From: JARRNE01 sp963824085
Lineage (GTDB): Bacteria; Pseudomonadota; Gammaproteobacteria; Chromatiales; Chromatiaceae
DNA: 64,000 nt
Assembly: GCA_963824085.1 (NCBI GenBank)
Contig: CAWGNT010000017.1
Location: 1-64,000 of the forward strand
Direction: 5' to 3'
The stretch's first letter is position 1, and the number at the start of each line of letters is the position of its first letter. The notes beneath the pieces were generated by a model, which was not told where the DNA came from, made no database searches, and saw only the letters and a list, made by a program, of their open reading frames with translations. Positions 20,021-28,230 of the stretch are shown piece after piece. The position numbers and the translations under genes are program-made.

Positions 20021-20938
20021 AGGAGACTGGAATCTTCTTCCTCTATCTGTTGGCCTGCCTGGTGCTGGGGGCGCTGCTGACGTACCCCTTGATGGCAACC
20101 GGCTGGGTCCACCAAGCCCCGCATCGCGTCATGGGCCGCCTGACGCAGGTCTTTGCGCTGCTGGGCCTGTGGCCCTTCCTCAAGGCCATGGGTCTCGACA
20201 GCCGCGCCGCGCTCGGATACGACGCGACGCGCACGCGGCTCCTGCACGCGGTGTGGCGAGGCTGGCTGCTCGGCGTGGCGATTCTCGCCGCGCTGGCGCT
20301 GGCCGAGGTCATGCTCGGGGTCCGGGTTCCCGACGCCTTGAGCGCTGGTTGGGTCGCGGGTCTTGCAAGAAAGGCCGCGCAGGCCCTGATCGGCGGACTG
20401 CTGATCGGCCTGGTGGAAGAGACCTTCTTCCGCGGTGCCGTCTTCTCCGCCATTCACCGCGGAGTCCGCGTGCGTTCCGCGGTGTTCTGGACCGCCTTCC
20501 TTTATGCCTTGCTCCACTTCATGAAGCCCGGGACGCTGCCGGACGGCGTAGCCTTCGATTGGGCGGGCTCCTGGCGAATGTTCAGCCGAGGTGTTCACCG
20601 GCGCCTTTCAGTGGAAAAACCTCGACTCGATGGCCGCTCTGTTCCTGGTCGGGCTGTTCCTCGCCCTGGTCCGGGAGCGCACGGGACACATCGGCTGGTG
20701 CATTGGTCTGCACGCGGGCTGGGTGTTCGTCATCCAGGTGACCCGGTATGTCACCGACGGCAACCCGGCATCACCCTACGGCTTCCTGGTAGGGAGCTAC
20801 GACGGCATGATCGGCTGGCTCGCAGCCGGCTGGATCGGCGTCTTGGCAGTCGGATTTCTGCTTCTCGGGGTACGCCGACGTCGCCCTGCGCAGCCGCCGG
20901 TCCTAGCGGAGGAAAAAGATCGCGGCAAGACCGGTTAG
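20017..20938 (+). CDS. CPBP-family intramembrane glutamic endopeptidase, frameshifted
   Basis: A polytopic membrane protein with CPBP/Abi signatures: GLVEETFFRG (the EExxxR motif), AFLYALLHF (FxxxH) and a third motif GLHAGW. The frame shifts near 20575-20590: up to about AFDWAGSW it is in frame 1, and from AEVFTGAFQWKNLDSM it continues in frame 2 to TAG at 20938, consistent with one extra base. CPBP proteins are related to CAAX prenyl proteases and cleave membrane substrates. In polysaccharide or exosortase clusters their targets are unknown. Start ATG 20017 overlaps the preceding glycosyltransferase stop. An error in the sequence is as likely as a real mutation. Confidence 0.78.
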
Positions 20939-20972
20939 ACTCTTACAGAGGCTAACCCGGAGAGCGGACCCG

Positions 20973-21819
20973 ATGCGCTTCGACGTCGAGCACATGACGA
21001 CCTACAGCTACAGCGAGCCGGTGACGCTCGGTCCGCAGACGGTGCGCCTGCGCCCGCGTCACGACGGCGGCTTCCGGGAGCTGGGCTACTCGCTCCTCGT
21101 GGACCCGGCGCCCGTCCTGCGCCAGGAGCGCTTGGACGCCGAGGGCAACCTGGCAACCCGCATGTGGTTCGAGGCGGAGACGCGGCACCTGCGCATCGTC
21201 TCGCGCTTCACGGTCGATACCCTGGAGTCCGATCCGTTCGGTCTGGTGCTGGACACCGCCTACCGGGCCTTACCCGCTCATCTACCCTGCAGATGAGGGG
21301 GCCGCGCTGGCGCGATACCGGGATGGCGGAAGTCAGGAGCCGAGCGTCCGAGCCCTGGCCGACGACATCGCCGAGCGCTCTGAGGGAGACCCCCTTGCCT
21401 TCCTCGCCGTCCTGAACGACCGGCTGCATAACGGCATCGAGCGCGAGATCCGCGAAGAAGGTGTTCCGCAGGCGCCAGCCGAGACCTTGGCCAGGGGGCG
21501 CGGTGCCTGCCGTGACCAGACCGTGCTCTTCGTCAGCCTGTGCCGGGCGGCCGGCTTCGCGGCCCGCTTCGTGAGCGGCTACCAGGACCGCTCCGCGATG
21601 GTCACCGCCGAGCGCCACCTGCACGCCTGGCCGGAGGTCTACATCCCAGGGTGCGGGTGGTCCGGGCTCGATCCGACGCGGGGTATAGCGGCGGGTGCGA
21701 CCCACGTCGCTGTGGCGGCGGCCCGGGAGCCCGCCGGCGCCATGCCAGTGGAAGGCAGCTACTTCGGCGCCGCCAGCTCGCGGCTGTCCTTCGAGGTCCG
21801 CATCAAGACCGGACCCTGA
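20973..21819 (+). CDS. Transglutaminase-like cysteine protease family protein, frameshifted
   Basis: The N-terminus MRFDVEHMTTYSYSEPV and RLRPRHD match the bacterial transglutaminase-like N-terminal domain. The core has RGRGACRDQTVLFVSLCRAAG (catalytic Cys), then YQDRSAMVTAERHLHAWPEV (catalytic His) and GLDPTRG (Asp). One extra T near 21270 breaks the frame, since YRA continues as YPLIYPADEGAALARY in the next frame; without it the protein would be about 281 residues. Such proteins are cytoplasmic amide hydrolases or transglutaminases, often beside an alpha-E and circularly permuted ATP-grasp pair, which is absent here. It follows the CPBP gene by 34 bases. Confidence 0.82.
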
Positions 21820-21868
21820 TGTACCTGCCAGGCGCTGGGGATTTCGTCCTCAGGACATCGTCTTTACT

Positions 21869-21898
21869 CTTCGTGTTTCCTTCGTGCCCTTCGTGGTT
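21869..21898. repeat. Short-period phrase repeat (cttcgtg units)
   Basis: Three imperfect units built on cttcgtg, spaced 10-11 bases apart, occupy the gap before the TatD gene. Related phrase repeats occur at 33066-33190, 43408-43456, 50217-50245 and 54365-54465. Confidence 0.6.
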
Positions 21899-21913
21899 AA
21901 CCGCCCTTTCAAG

Positions 21914-22702
21914 ATGATCGACTGTCATTGCCATCTTGCGAGCGCCGAGTTCGACGCCGACCGGACGGCCGTCCGAAGGCGTGCCGCCGCGGCTGGCGTG
22001 GGCGCCGTTCTGGTCGTTGGGGAGGATGCGGAGGACAACGACCGCGTTTTGCGAGTCCTCGCGGACAGCGCGCCTGACGGCTGTACCCTGTTACCCTGCC
22101 TGGGGTTCCACCCGGATCGCTTCGCCGATAGCCGTCCGCCGCCGACGCGTGCGGAGATGGACGCGGCCATTGCTCAGATCACGGAGCACGCTGCCGCGCT
22201 CGCCGCGATCGGCGAGGTGGGCCTCGATTACTGGTACACGAAGGAACCGGAGCGGCGCCGTGCCCAAGGCGTACTGCTGGAGGAGATGGCGGCTCTATCG
22301 AACGAGCTTGCCCTGCCCCTCAACGTCCACTCCCGCTCCGCCGGACACTACACGCTGGACCTCCTGCTCGCCACGGGGGCGAAGCGGGTCTTGATGCACG
22401 CCTTCGACGGCAAGGCAGCGCACGCCGTGCGTGGGGCCGAGGCGGGCTATCTCTTCTCCGTGCCGCCGTCTGTGGTGCGCTCGGATCAGAAACAGAAGCT
22501 TGTCCGCCGTCTGCCGCTCGAATCCCTCGCCCTGGAGAGCGACTCTCCGGTGCTCGGCCCGGATCGCGACAGCCGCAACGAACCGGCGAATCTCACCTTC
22601 GCTCGTGACTTTATCGCCCAGGTACACGGGGTCTCCCCGGACCGGGTGGACGAGATCACAACGGCCAACGCCCGCCGGCTCTTCCCACTCGCGGCGTCGT
22701 GA
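21914..22702 (+). CDS. TatD-family metal-dependent hydrolase
   Basis: A 262-residue TIM-barrel protein starting MIDCHCHLASAEF (two metal-binding His), with GEVGLDYWYTKEPERRRAQ (metal-bridging Glu), PLNVHSRSAGHYTLDLL, VLMHAFDGK and the C-terminal metal Asp in LALESDSPVLGP. TatD proteins are 3'-5' DNA exonucleases or related deoxyribonucleases. This subgroup, with an HSRSAG motif, is seen in archaea and some proteobacteria. I chose ATG 21914 because it precedes the conserved DCHCHL; the open frame upstream to 21695 is non-coding. The stop overlaps the next start by 4 bases (GTGA). Confidence 0.85.
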   Translation: MIDCHCHLASAEFDADRTAVRRRAAAAGVGAVLVVGEDAEDNDRVLRVLADSAPDGCTLLPCLGFHPDRFADSRPPPTRAEMDAAIAQITEHAAALAAIGEVGLDYWYTKEPERRRAQGVLLEEMAALSNELALPLNVHSRSAGHYTLDLLLATGAKRVLMHAFDGKAAHAVRGAEAGYLFSVPPSVVRSDQKQKLVRRLPLESLALESDSPVLGPDRDSRNEPANLTFARDFIAQVHGVSPDRVDEITTANARRLFPLAAS

Positions 22703-23187
22703 GCTACCAGCTCGTCCTGCATCTCCTCGAGGCCAGCGGGGTAGCGTACAACCTCCACACGCATCCGCCGATCCGCACCGTGGAGGAGGCGGAAGAGCGC
22801 TTTCAGCTCCCCACGACGAACCTCGCCAAGACCGTCGTCTTCCGTATCAAGGAAGGCGACTGGGTCCTGGCCGCAGTTCGCGGTCGCGACCGCATCCACT
22901 ACAAGGCGCTGGCGGACGCCCTGGGTGTGCGCCGCACCGATCTGCGCGCCATCGGGCCGGACGAGGTCGAGACCGAGCTGGGCTTCGAGGTAGGGGGAGT
23001 CGGGCCGTTTCCAGTCCGGGAGGACCTACGCGTCCTCTTCGACCGAGGCGCGTTGGCCCTGGAGTGCGTCGTCTGCGGCAGCGGCCGCAACACCGTCAGC
23101 GTGGAGATCGCCACCCGCGATCTCATCGCCCTGGCCACCGGTCCCCGCCCCGAGCGCCGGATTCGAATGGCTGACACTCCTTGCTAA
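22699..23187 (+). CDS. YbaK/EbsC-type aminoacyl-tRNA deacylase domain protein
   Basis: A 162-residue YbaK fold: GVAYNLHTHPPIRTVEEAEE, then LAKTVVFRIKEGDWVLAAVRG with the conserved Lys, LADALGVRRTDLRAIGPDEVE and GFEVGGVGPFPV. Members hydrolyse mischarged aminoacyl-tRNAs such as Cys- or Ala-tRNA(Pro), or bind tRNA. Which substrate applies here is unclear. Start GTG 22699 overlaps the TatD stop, so the two nucleic-acid-related enzymes are probably made from one message. The C-terminus is slightly longer than the minimal family (GPRPERRIRMADTPC). Confidence 0.8.
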   Translation: MSYQLVLHLLEASGVAYNLHTHPPIRTVEEAEERFQLPTTNLAKTVVFRIKEGDWVLAAVRGRDRIHYKALADALGVRRTDLRAIGPDEVETELGFEVGGVGPFPVREDLRVLFDRGALALECVVCGSGRNTVSVEIATRDLIALATGPRPERRIRMADTPC

Positions 23188-23232
23188 TCAGGCTTGAGCT
23201 AGAGGCTGGTGCCATGCAAGCTATGAAAATCC

Positions 23233-23265
23233 TTGGAAATTCATAAAGGTATGATATGATCATAC
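23233..23265 (+). promoter_or_regulatory. Promoter and operator of the parD antitoxin gene
   Basis: A -35-like TTGGAA (23233-23238) and a -10-like TATGAT (23255-23260) are 16 bases apart. The -10 lies inside a perfect inverted repeat, GTATGAT/ATCATAC around ATG (23249-23265), the expected binding site of a ribbon-helix-helix antitoxin. The predicted start of transcription would fall at or next to ATG 23268, implying a nearly leaderless message. Confidence 0.6.
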
Positions 23266-23267
23266 TT

Positions 23268-23555
23268 ATGAGTACGATTGAACGCATGACGGTCACCCTG
23301 ACGGCGGAAATGGCGGACGCTGTACGGCAGGCCGTGGAGGCGGGCGAGTATGCCTCTGGCAGCGAGATCGTCCGGGAGGCTCTGCGCGACTGGAAGCACA
23401 AGAGGGCCTTGCGGGAACAGGAACTGACGGAGCTGCGCGCCAGGGTTCAGGAAGGCTTGTCCGACATCGAAGCGGGACGGGTGCACGACTTCGATGCGGC
23501 GCGGATCATCCGGAAGGGAGAACAACAATTACAAAATCCCGAACCCTCCACATAA
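23268..23555 (+). CDS. ParD-like ribbon-helix-helix antitoxin
   Basis: A 95-residue CopG/ParD-type protein. The N-terminal strand RMTVTLTAEMADAVRQAV and the helix-turn-helix-like EAGEYASGSEIVREALRDW form the DNA-binding fold; the C-terminal LRARVQEGLSDIEAGRVHDF would wrap the ParE toxin. ATG 23268 is close to the predicted transcription start; ATG 23286 (MTVTLTAEM) is an alternative. The upstream palindrome at 23249-23265 is the likely autoregulatory operator. The partner toxin gene next door is broken, so this antitoxin may be an orphan. Confidence 0.85.
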   Translation: MSTIERMTVTLTAEMADAVRQAVEAGEYASGSEIVREALRDWKHKRALREQELTELRARVQEGLSDIEAGRVHDFDAARIIRKGEQQLQNPEPST

Positions 23556-23908
23556 CGGAAGCCGCCGAGCAGGACCTGGCCGACATCTGGAGCTTTATCG
23601 CCCAAGACAATCCTGATGCGGCCACGCAGTTTATCCGGTAGATCGAAGATCGTTTCCGCCCCTTGTTGTCCCACCCTGAAATCGGACGCCGCCGCGAGCA
23701 TCTGGGCGAGAGGTTGCGGGTGCACTTCCACCGCGACTACGCGCTCTACTACCGCTTCACCGAGCGCGAGGTCATCATCGTGCGCGTTGTGCACGGTGCC
23801 CGTGATGCGCGGGCCTTGATGTTCGATGAGGATCAACTCCGTCCGCTCGCCCGCATTCATGCGGACAACCTCGTGCCGCCAATCCTGAGCAACTTCCAGC
23901 GCGCGTAG
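23528..23908 (+). pseudogene. ParE-family toxin, interrupted by an in-frame TAG
   Basis: In frame 2 the sequence encodes a RelE/ParE fold: RTLHITEAAEQDLADIW, SFIAQDNPDAATQFIR, then TAG at 23639-23641, then IEDRFRPLLSHPEIGRR, LRVHFHRDYALYYRF and VIIVRVVHGARDARALM. Without the stop it would be a normal ~126-residue toxin. The only start near GGGAG (23516-23520) is ATT at 23528; the ATG or GTG expected there is missing. It overlaps the end of parD as in intact loci. A nonsense mutation after toxin inactivation is the simplest reading. A TAG-readthrough or sequencing error is the alternative. Confidence 0.8.
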
Positions 23909-23935
23909 GGCGCATTAGCGTCAGCGTAATGCGCC
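23909..23935. repeat. Palindromic hairpin after parE
   Basis: Arms ggcgcatta (23909-23917) and taatgcgcc (23927-23935) flank gcgtcagcg. This is a common short intergenic palindrome type and may act as a terminator. The rest of the gap to 24367 shows no supportable gene. Confidence 0.65.
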
Positions 23936-24367
23936 GTAGGTGTTAGTTACGCAGGATGCGGCGGGGTCTTGAAGCACTCGCCAATCGGACAGGCCAAACC
24001 CATGTGAGATTGAGATCGTGACCGCCGACCGAAAATTGGAAATGGTACGGGCAGTGCGTGTGTGATACGCCGCAACGACGCACTTGCCGACGGCACTCCC
24101 GATGGACGATCGCCATCCACTGCGGTAGCGGGAAGCGCTTGCCCGGACGAGGCGAGAAGCACTGCTCGGTCGGCTTTTTGGCAGCTCTGCTGTCCGGAGC
24201 TGTCTCGCCGCAGCGAAAAAAGCCTGCTCTGTTGGCTGGTTCGCCTGCGCTAGGCGTTGGGGTGAGCTTGGTGATATGAGCCGCTCCTGCCGCGTGGGGT
24301 CCATTCGTCTGCGACTCGCGCTATTTCTGACGGGAATGGTCACGACGGCTGTCCGCAAGCCCTGCCG

Positions 24368-26203
24368 CTAAACCATGGGGCGAGCCTCGCCGAAGGATTG
24401 GTTCCTTTCGGCGCGCGGCCTACACACATCCTTGCAGCCGAACCAGAGTACCCGGTCCCCTGGTTGCGCCTTGAGCGGGCGTCCTGCCTCCAACACCTGT
24501 ACGGTGCCCTTCTGCCCCATCACCAGTACGGGTAGCGCCCCTTCGGGAAGGCCGGTGAGGAGGGCGTCCGGTCCGTAGTCCTCGGTGATGTTGCCGCCCT
24601 GAAAGCCCCAGCCTAGGTACCAGTCGCGCTCTAGCTCCTCGTACTGTGCCTCCTCGGCGAAGGCCGTGCGTCCGCGTGCCCCTGGTGTCGGGCGACGCTT
24701 CTCCTGCGGCTCGCCGGGCGGGAGCTGAAACACCTGCTGGCGGCCGAGCTCGGACGCGAAGTGGCCGCAGATGAGGGCGTTATAGGCGTCGTTGCTGGTC
24801 GCGGCCAGCAGGCTGCCCATCTCGCCGAGCTCCACCGAGGTCTCGGCCTCCTCCGAGAGCAGCTCGCCGAAGTAGACGGAAACGCCCGCGAGTCGCGCCG
24901 TTCGCAGGCGGTGCCAGGAGCTGTCGGCAAGCAGCACCGGTATCTCCCGCTGGTGCAGCACCTCCGCCAGGCCGGTGCTCCAGGGCGTGGCCCCGGCGAT
25001 CAGGAGGCCCCCCTCCTTCGGTGCGCTGAGACCGAGCCGCCGCCCAAGCCAGCGTAGGCTGAAGCCGTGGACGACGACGGTTACCAGGATCAGCGCGAAC
25101 ACCAGGGGCAACAGCAGGTCGCCCCCGCTGTAGCCGTGGTCCGCAAGCGCCGGCCCGAACACGCCCGCCACTGCCGCCGCCACTACGCCGCGCGGCGCGA
25201 TCCAGCCCACCAATACACGTTCCTGCCAGCTCATGCCCGCACCGATGGTTGCAAGGCCGACGGCCACCGGGCGGACGATGAAGAGGATGGCGGCGATCAG
25301 GGCCGCGCCGTGCCAGTCCAATGCGAGCATGATCCGCGGGTCGAGGTCGGCGGTCAGGAGCACGAAAATCCCGGAGACCAGCAATACTGCCACGTACTCC
25401 TTGAAGCGGCGGATCTCGCCGATGCTGGGCAGGCGCATGTTGCCGAGCACCAGTCCCATGACCGTCGCTGCCACCAACCCTGCCTCCTCAAGGACGAGAT
25501 TGGCGAGGGCATAGACGCCGAGTGCCGCCGCCAGGGCGATGGGACCCTTGAGGTACTCCGGGGCGAGGCCGGCGAGGAAGGCACGCCCGAGGAGCCAGCC
25601 GCCTACCACGCCCAAGACCGCTGCCGCGGCGAAACCAAGCGTGAGATGGAGCAGGCTGGCGCCAACGCTTGTCTGTCCGGCGCCTACAAGGTATTGAAAG
25701 GCCACCGTCGCCAAGAGCGCGCCGGTTGGGTCGTTCACGATGCCCTCCCATTTGAGATAGGAGGCCGGGCGCTTCTTGAGCCGAGCCTGGCGGAGGAGGG
25801 GCAGGATTACGGTCGGGCCTGTGACGACGATGATGGCGCCAAACACCACGGCCACCGGCCATGACAGGCCGCCGATCATATGCGCGGCGGCGGCGCCCAG
25901 CGCAAGACTTAGCGCCACGGCGACTGTGATCAGCCGGTTTACTCCGGCCGCGGCTTGGCGCAGCTCGTGCCAACGCAGGGCAAGTCCGCCTTCGAAGAGG
26001 ATGGCGGCTACGCCGAGCTTTATGAGCGGCTGAAAGGCATCCCCTAATGCCTGGCTCGGGCGGACGACGCCGAGCACAGGACCAATGACGAGCCCAAATA
26101 GGGTCAACAGCACGATGGCCGGTATGCGCAGCCGCCAGCCTAGCCACTGCGCGGCCAGTCCCAGGACGGCCACCAGGGCGAGGGTCTCAGTCACATGCTC
26201 CAT
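24368..26203 (-). CDS. Cation:proton antiporter, CPA1 type with C-terminal regulatory domain
   Basis: About 611 residues. The first ~390 form twelve or so membrane helices with the CPA1 signature WEGIVNDPTGALLA (Asn-Asp ion-binding pair) and a PRGVVAAAVAGVFGPAL segment. After about residue 405 comes a soluble nucleotide-binding-like domain (LLIAGATPWSTGLAEVL, LADSSWHRLRTARLAGV, LAATSNDAYNALICGHFA) resembling TrkA-N, which may sense NAD or nucleotides. It should exchange Na+ or K+ for protons across the inner membrane. I start at ATG 26203 (MEHVTETLALVAVL), where the first helix begins; upstream residues to 26311 look non-coding. It is divergent from the PEBP gene. Confidence 0.83.
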   Translation of the reverse strand: MEHVTETLALVAVLGLAAQWLGWRLRIPAIVLLTLFGLVIGPVLGVVRPSQALGDAFQPLIKLGVAAILFEGGLALRWHELRQAAAGVNRLITVAVALSLALGAAAAHMIGGLSWPVAVVFGAIIVVTGPTVILPLLRQARLKKRPASYLKWEGIVNDPTGALLATVAFQYLVGAGQTSVGASLLHLTLGFAAAAVLGVVGGWLLGRAFLAGLAPEYLKGPIALAAALGVYALANLVLEEAGLVAATVMGLVLGNMRLPSIGEIRRFKEYVAVLLVSGIFVLLTADLDPRIMLALDWHGAALIAAILFIVRPVAVGLATIGAGMSWQERVLVGWIAPRGVVAAAVAGVFGPALADHGYSGGDLLLPLVFALILVTVVVHGFSLRWLGRRLGLSAPKEGGLLIAGATPWSTGLAEVLHQREIPVLLADSSWHRLRTARLAGVSVYFGELLSEEAETSVELGEMGSLLAATSNDAYNALICGHFASELGRQQVFQLPPGEPQEKRRPTPGARGRTAFAEEAQYEELERDWYLGWGFQGGNITEDYGPDALLTGLPEGALPVLVMGQKGTVQVLEAGRPLKAQPGDRVLWFGCKDVCRPRAERNQSFGEARPMV

Positions 26204-26603
26204 CGGGGGCTCTCGCGCGGCGGGGTGGAGGCGAACCCTGTCATACTCCCTGGCCATCTCGCAAGGGCCGGGTGTGCGAGCGACTAAGGAACGGGCCGAA
26301 ATCGCCGACACGAACTGGATCGTCTTTCTCCCCTCACCCCAACCGCGGAGAACTGACCGCCACGAAGAGAATCGCGTGGTGGCCAGGACTTCTACGCGGC
26401 TGTGATAGGCGTCCGACGGCCCGAAGAGCGTACGTTTCGCGACCGGGATCGAGGGGGCGAGCTATCCTTAGCACTTGCGACGACGGCGCAGCAGCCGTCA
26501 GGGCGGGCGCGGCCAGAGCAGGCACTCGGCGCCCGAGGACCGAAACAGGCGAGGCCGTTCGAAGGAGGCGTCGCCGCACTCTTGCTGGCAAGGAGGAACG
26601 AAT
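26204..26603. other. Divergent intergenic region, no gene seen
   Basis: Four hundred bases between the antiporter and the PEBP gene. It must hold both promoters. I see no repeat or RNA gene; the only strong site is AAGGAGGA (26590-26597) before ATG 26604. Confidence 0.6.
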
Positions 26604-27182
26604 ATGCCCGCGCAGATTCGCAAGGTTCTGCTGTCCGGCGTGTTGTACGCCATCGCGCTCACGTGCCTTGCAACGCTCGCCCCGCTGTCACCGGCCAATG
26701 CGGACGAGGGGATGCAGCTTGTCTCGAGCGCCTTCGCGGACGGGGGTCAGATACCATCGCAGTACACCTGCCAGGGCGAGGATATCTCGCCGCCGCTCGC
26801 CTGGAACCATGTGCCGGCGCGCGCGAAGAGCCTCGCGTTGATCGTCGAGGATCCGGATGCTCCGGACCCGGCGGCACCGCGTATCACCTGGATACACTGG
26901 GTGCTCTACAACATCCCTGCGGATGCTGCGAAGCTTCCTCAAGCTGTCGCGCCGGGGGCGTTGCCGAAGGGTACTCGCCAAGGGCGCAACGGCTGGGGGC
27001 GGACCGGGTACGGCGGACCATGCCCACCGATTGGACGCCACCGCTATTTTTTCAAGCTGTATGCCCTGAACGCCATGCTGCCAAACTTGAACCATCCCAC
27101 CAAGGGAGCGCTGGAGCAGCTGATGCTTGGACATATCGTTGCCGAGGCCGAGCTGATGGGGACGTACCAGAAAGGTCAGTGA
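26604..27182 (+). CDS. YbhB/YbcL family PEBP-like protein, exported
   Basis: A 192-residue Raf-kinase-inhibitor-like protein. An N-terminal signal peptide (VLLSGVLYAIALTCLATLAP, with processing likely after SPANA) precedes FADGGQIPSQYTCQGEDISPP, the ligand-site motifs VEDPDAPDP and TWIHWVLYNIP, and GGPCPPIGRHRYFFKLYAL. Bacterial PEBPs are periplasmic or cytoplasmic proteins of poorly known function; the fold binds anionic ligands. ATG 26604 has AAGGAGGA at 26590-26597, 6 bases away. It is monocistronic, with 330 bases before the next gene. Confidence 0.88.
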   Translation: MPAQIRKVLLSGVLYAIALTCLATLAPLSPANADEGMQLVSSAFADGGQIPSQYTCQGEDISPPLAWNHVPARAKSLALIVEDPDAPDPAAPRITWIHWVLYNIPADAAKLPQAVAPGALPKGTRQGRNGWGRTGYGGPCPPIGRHRYFFKLYALNAMLPNLNHPTKGALEQLMLGHIVAEAELMGTYQKGQ

Positions 27183-27510
27183 CGCGGCGCACGAAGCGAC
27201 TTTACGGAATCGTTATGGATTCGTGATCGTCGGGGGAATCGGCGCTGCTTGAATGAGAGCTGTGGGCAGTCCACGACCGTTCCGGGAGGTCGGTCGTCAA
27301 CAACCTGGGCCGTCGAGCGATAGTCGCGGCATTTGGCGCCGCTTTCGGTATCTTCTGCGCGGTTGCGCGGCGTGCCTAGACGTCGAGCAAGCGCGACGCG
27401 GGCGAAGAGACGCGCAGGCTAGTACATGACTTGACGGAAATCGCCTGAGCGCAGGGGGGGAATTGCGAAGCGAGGTACCCCTCGGTCCTTGCGCCGGACC
27501 TATTCGGACT
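27183..27510. other. Intergenic region with a possible terminator hairpin
   Basis: Arms acgaccg (27273-27279) and cggtcgt (27291-27297) can pair, without a following T run. The rest of this 328-base gap shows no gene and must carry the promoter of the two-component system. Confidence 0.4.
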
Positions 27511-28227
27511 ATGGCAACAGCACGCAAGATACTCATCGTGGAGGATGACGCGGACATCGCGCGGCTGCTGCAGCTCCACCTGACGGATATGCACTATGAG
27601 ACGGAGGTCGCAGCCGACGGCGAAACGGCGTTGCGCAAGGCGCGCTCGGGGGGTTACGACCTGGTAATCCTGGATCTGATGCTACCGGGTGTCGACGGGA
27701 CTACCGTCTGCCAGAGGCTGCGCGCAATGCCGGGATACGTCCCCATCCTCATGCTCACGGCCAAGTCCTCCGAGCTGGATCGCGTCGTGGGCCTCGAGGT
27801 CGGGGCCGACGACTATGTCACCAAGCCGTTCAGCGTTCCGGAGGTGCTCGCGCGTGTCAAGGCACTGCTGCGGCGGGTGGATGCGCTGGGCAGCCGCGAA
27901 CCGAACGCGGTCGACCAGGAGACCTTGTGCCGGGGCGGACTAAGGATCGACTTCGGCCGCCGCGAGGTCCATGTCGACGACCGCAACGTCACTCTGACGG
28001 CCCGCGAGTTTGAGCTCTTGGCCCACTTCGCCCGCCATCCCGGGCGGGTCTTCACGCGCGCCCAACTGCTCGATCAGGTCTGGGGTTACGGCCATGAGGG
28101 CTACGAGCACACGGTGAATACCCACATCAACCGCCTGCGCGCCAAGATCGAGCAGGACGCTGCCGTCCCACGCTACATCCTGACCGTCTGGGGCGTGGGC
28201 TACAAGTTCGCCGAGACGTCGGGCTGA
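27511..28227 (+). CDS. OmpR/PhoB-family response regulator
   Basis: A 238-residue regulator. The receiver has the acidic pocket VEDDAD, phosphoacceptor Asp55 in LVILDLMLPG, and Lys near 105 in DYVTKPFS. The DNA-binding domain is a winged helix (LTAREFELLAHFARHPGRVF, QLLDQVWGYGHEG, VNTHINRLRAKIE). It should be phosphorylated by the kinase encoded 3 bases downstream and bind promoters as a dimer. ATG 27511 fits the family start (ATARKILIVEDD). The following ABC exporter genes are plausible targets by position only. Confidence 0.9.
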   Translation: MATARKILIVEDDADIARLLQLHLTDMHYETEVAADGETALRKARSGGYDLVILDLMLPGVDGTTVCQRLRAMPGYVPILMLTAKSSELDRVVGLEVGADDYVTKPFSVPEVLARVKALLRRVDALGSREPNAVDQETLCRGGLRIDFGRREVHVDDRNVTLTAREFELLAHFARHPGRVFTRAQLLDQVWGYGHEGYEHTVNTHINRLRAKIEQDAAVPRYILTVWGVGYKFAETSG

Positions 28228-28230
28228 CGG

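Noticed and set aside
26204..26603. Coding frames over the divergent region before the PEBP gene
   Set aside because: They are Arg/Ser-rich, overlap in all phases and show no motif.
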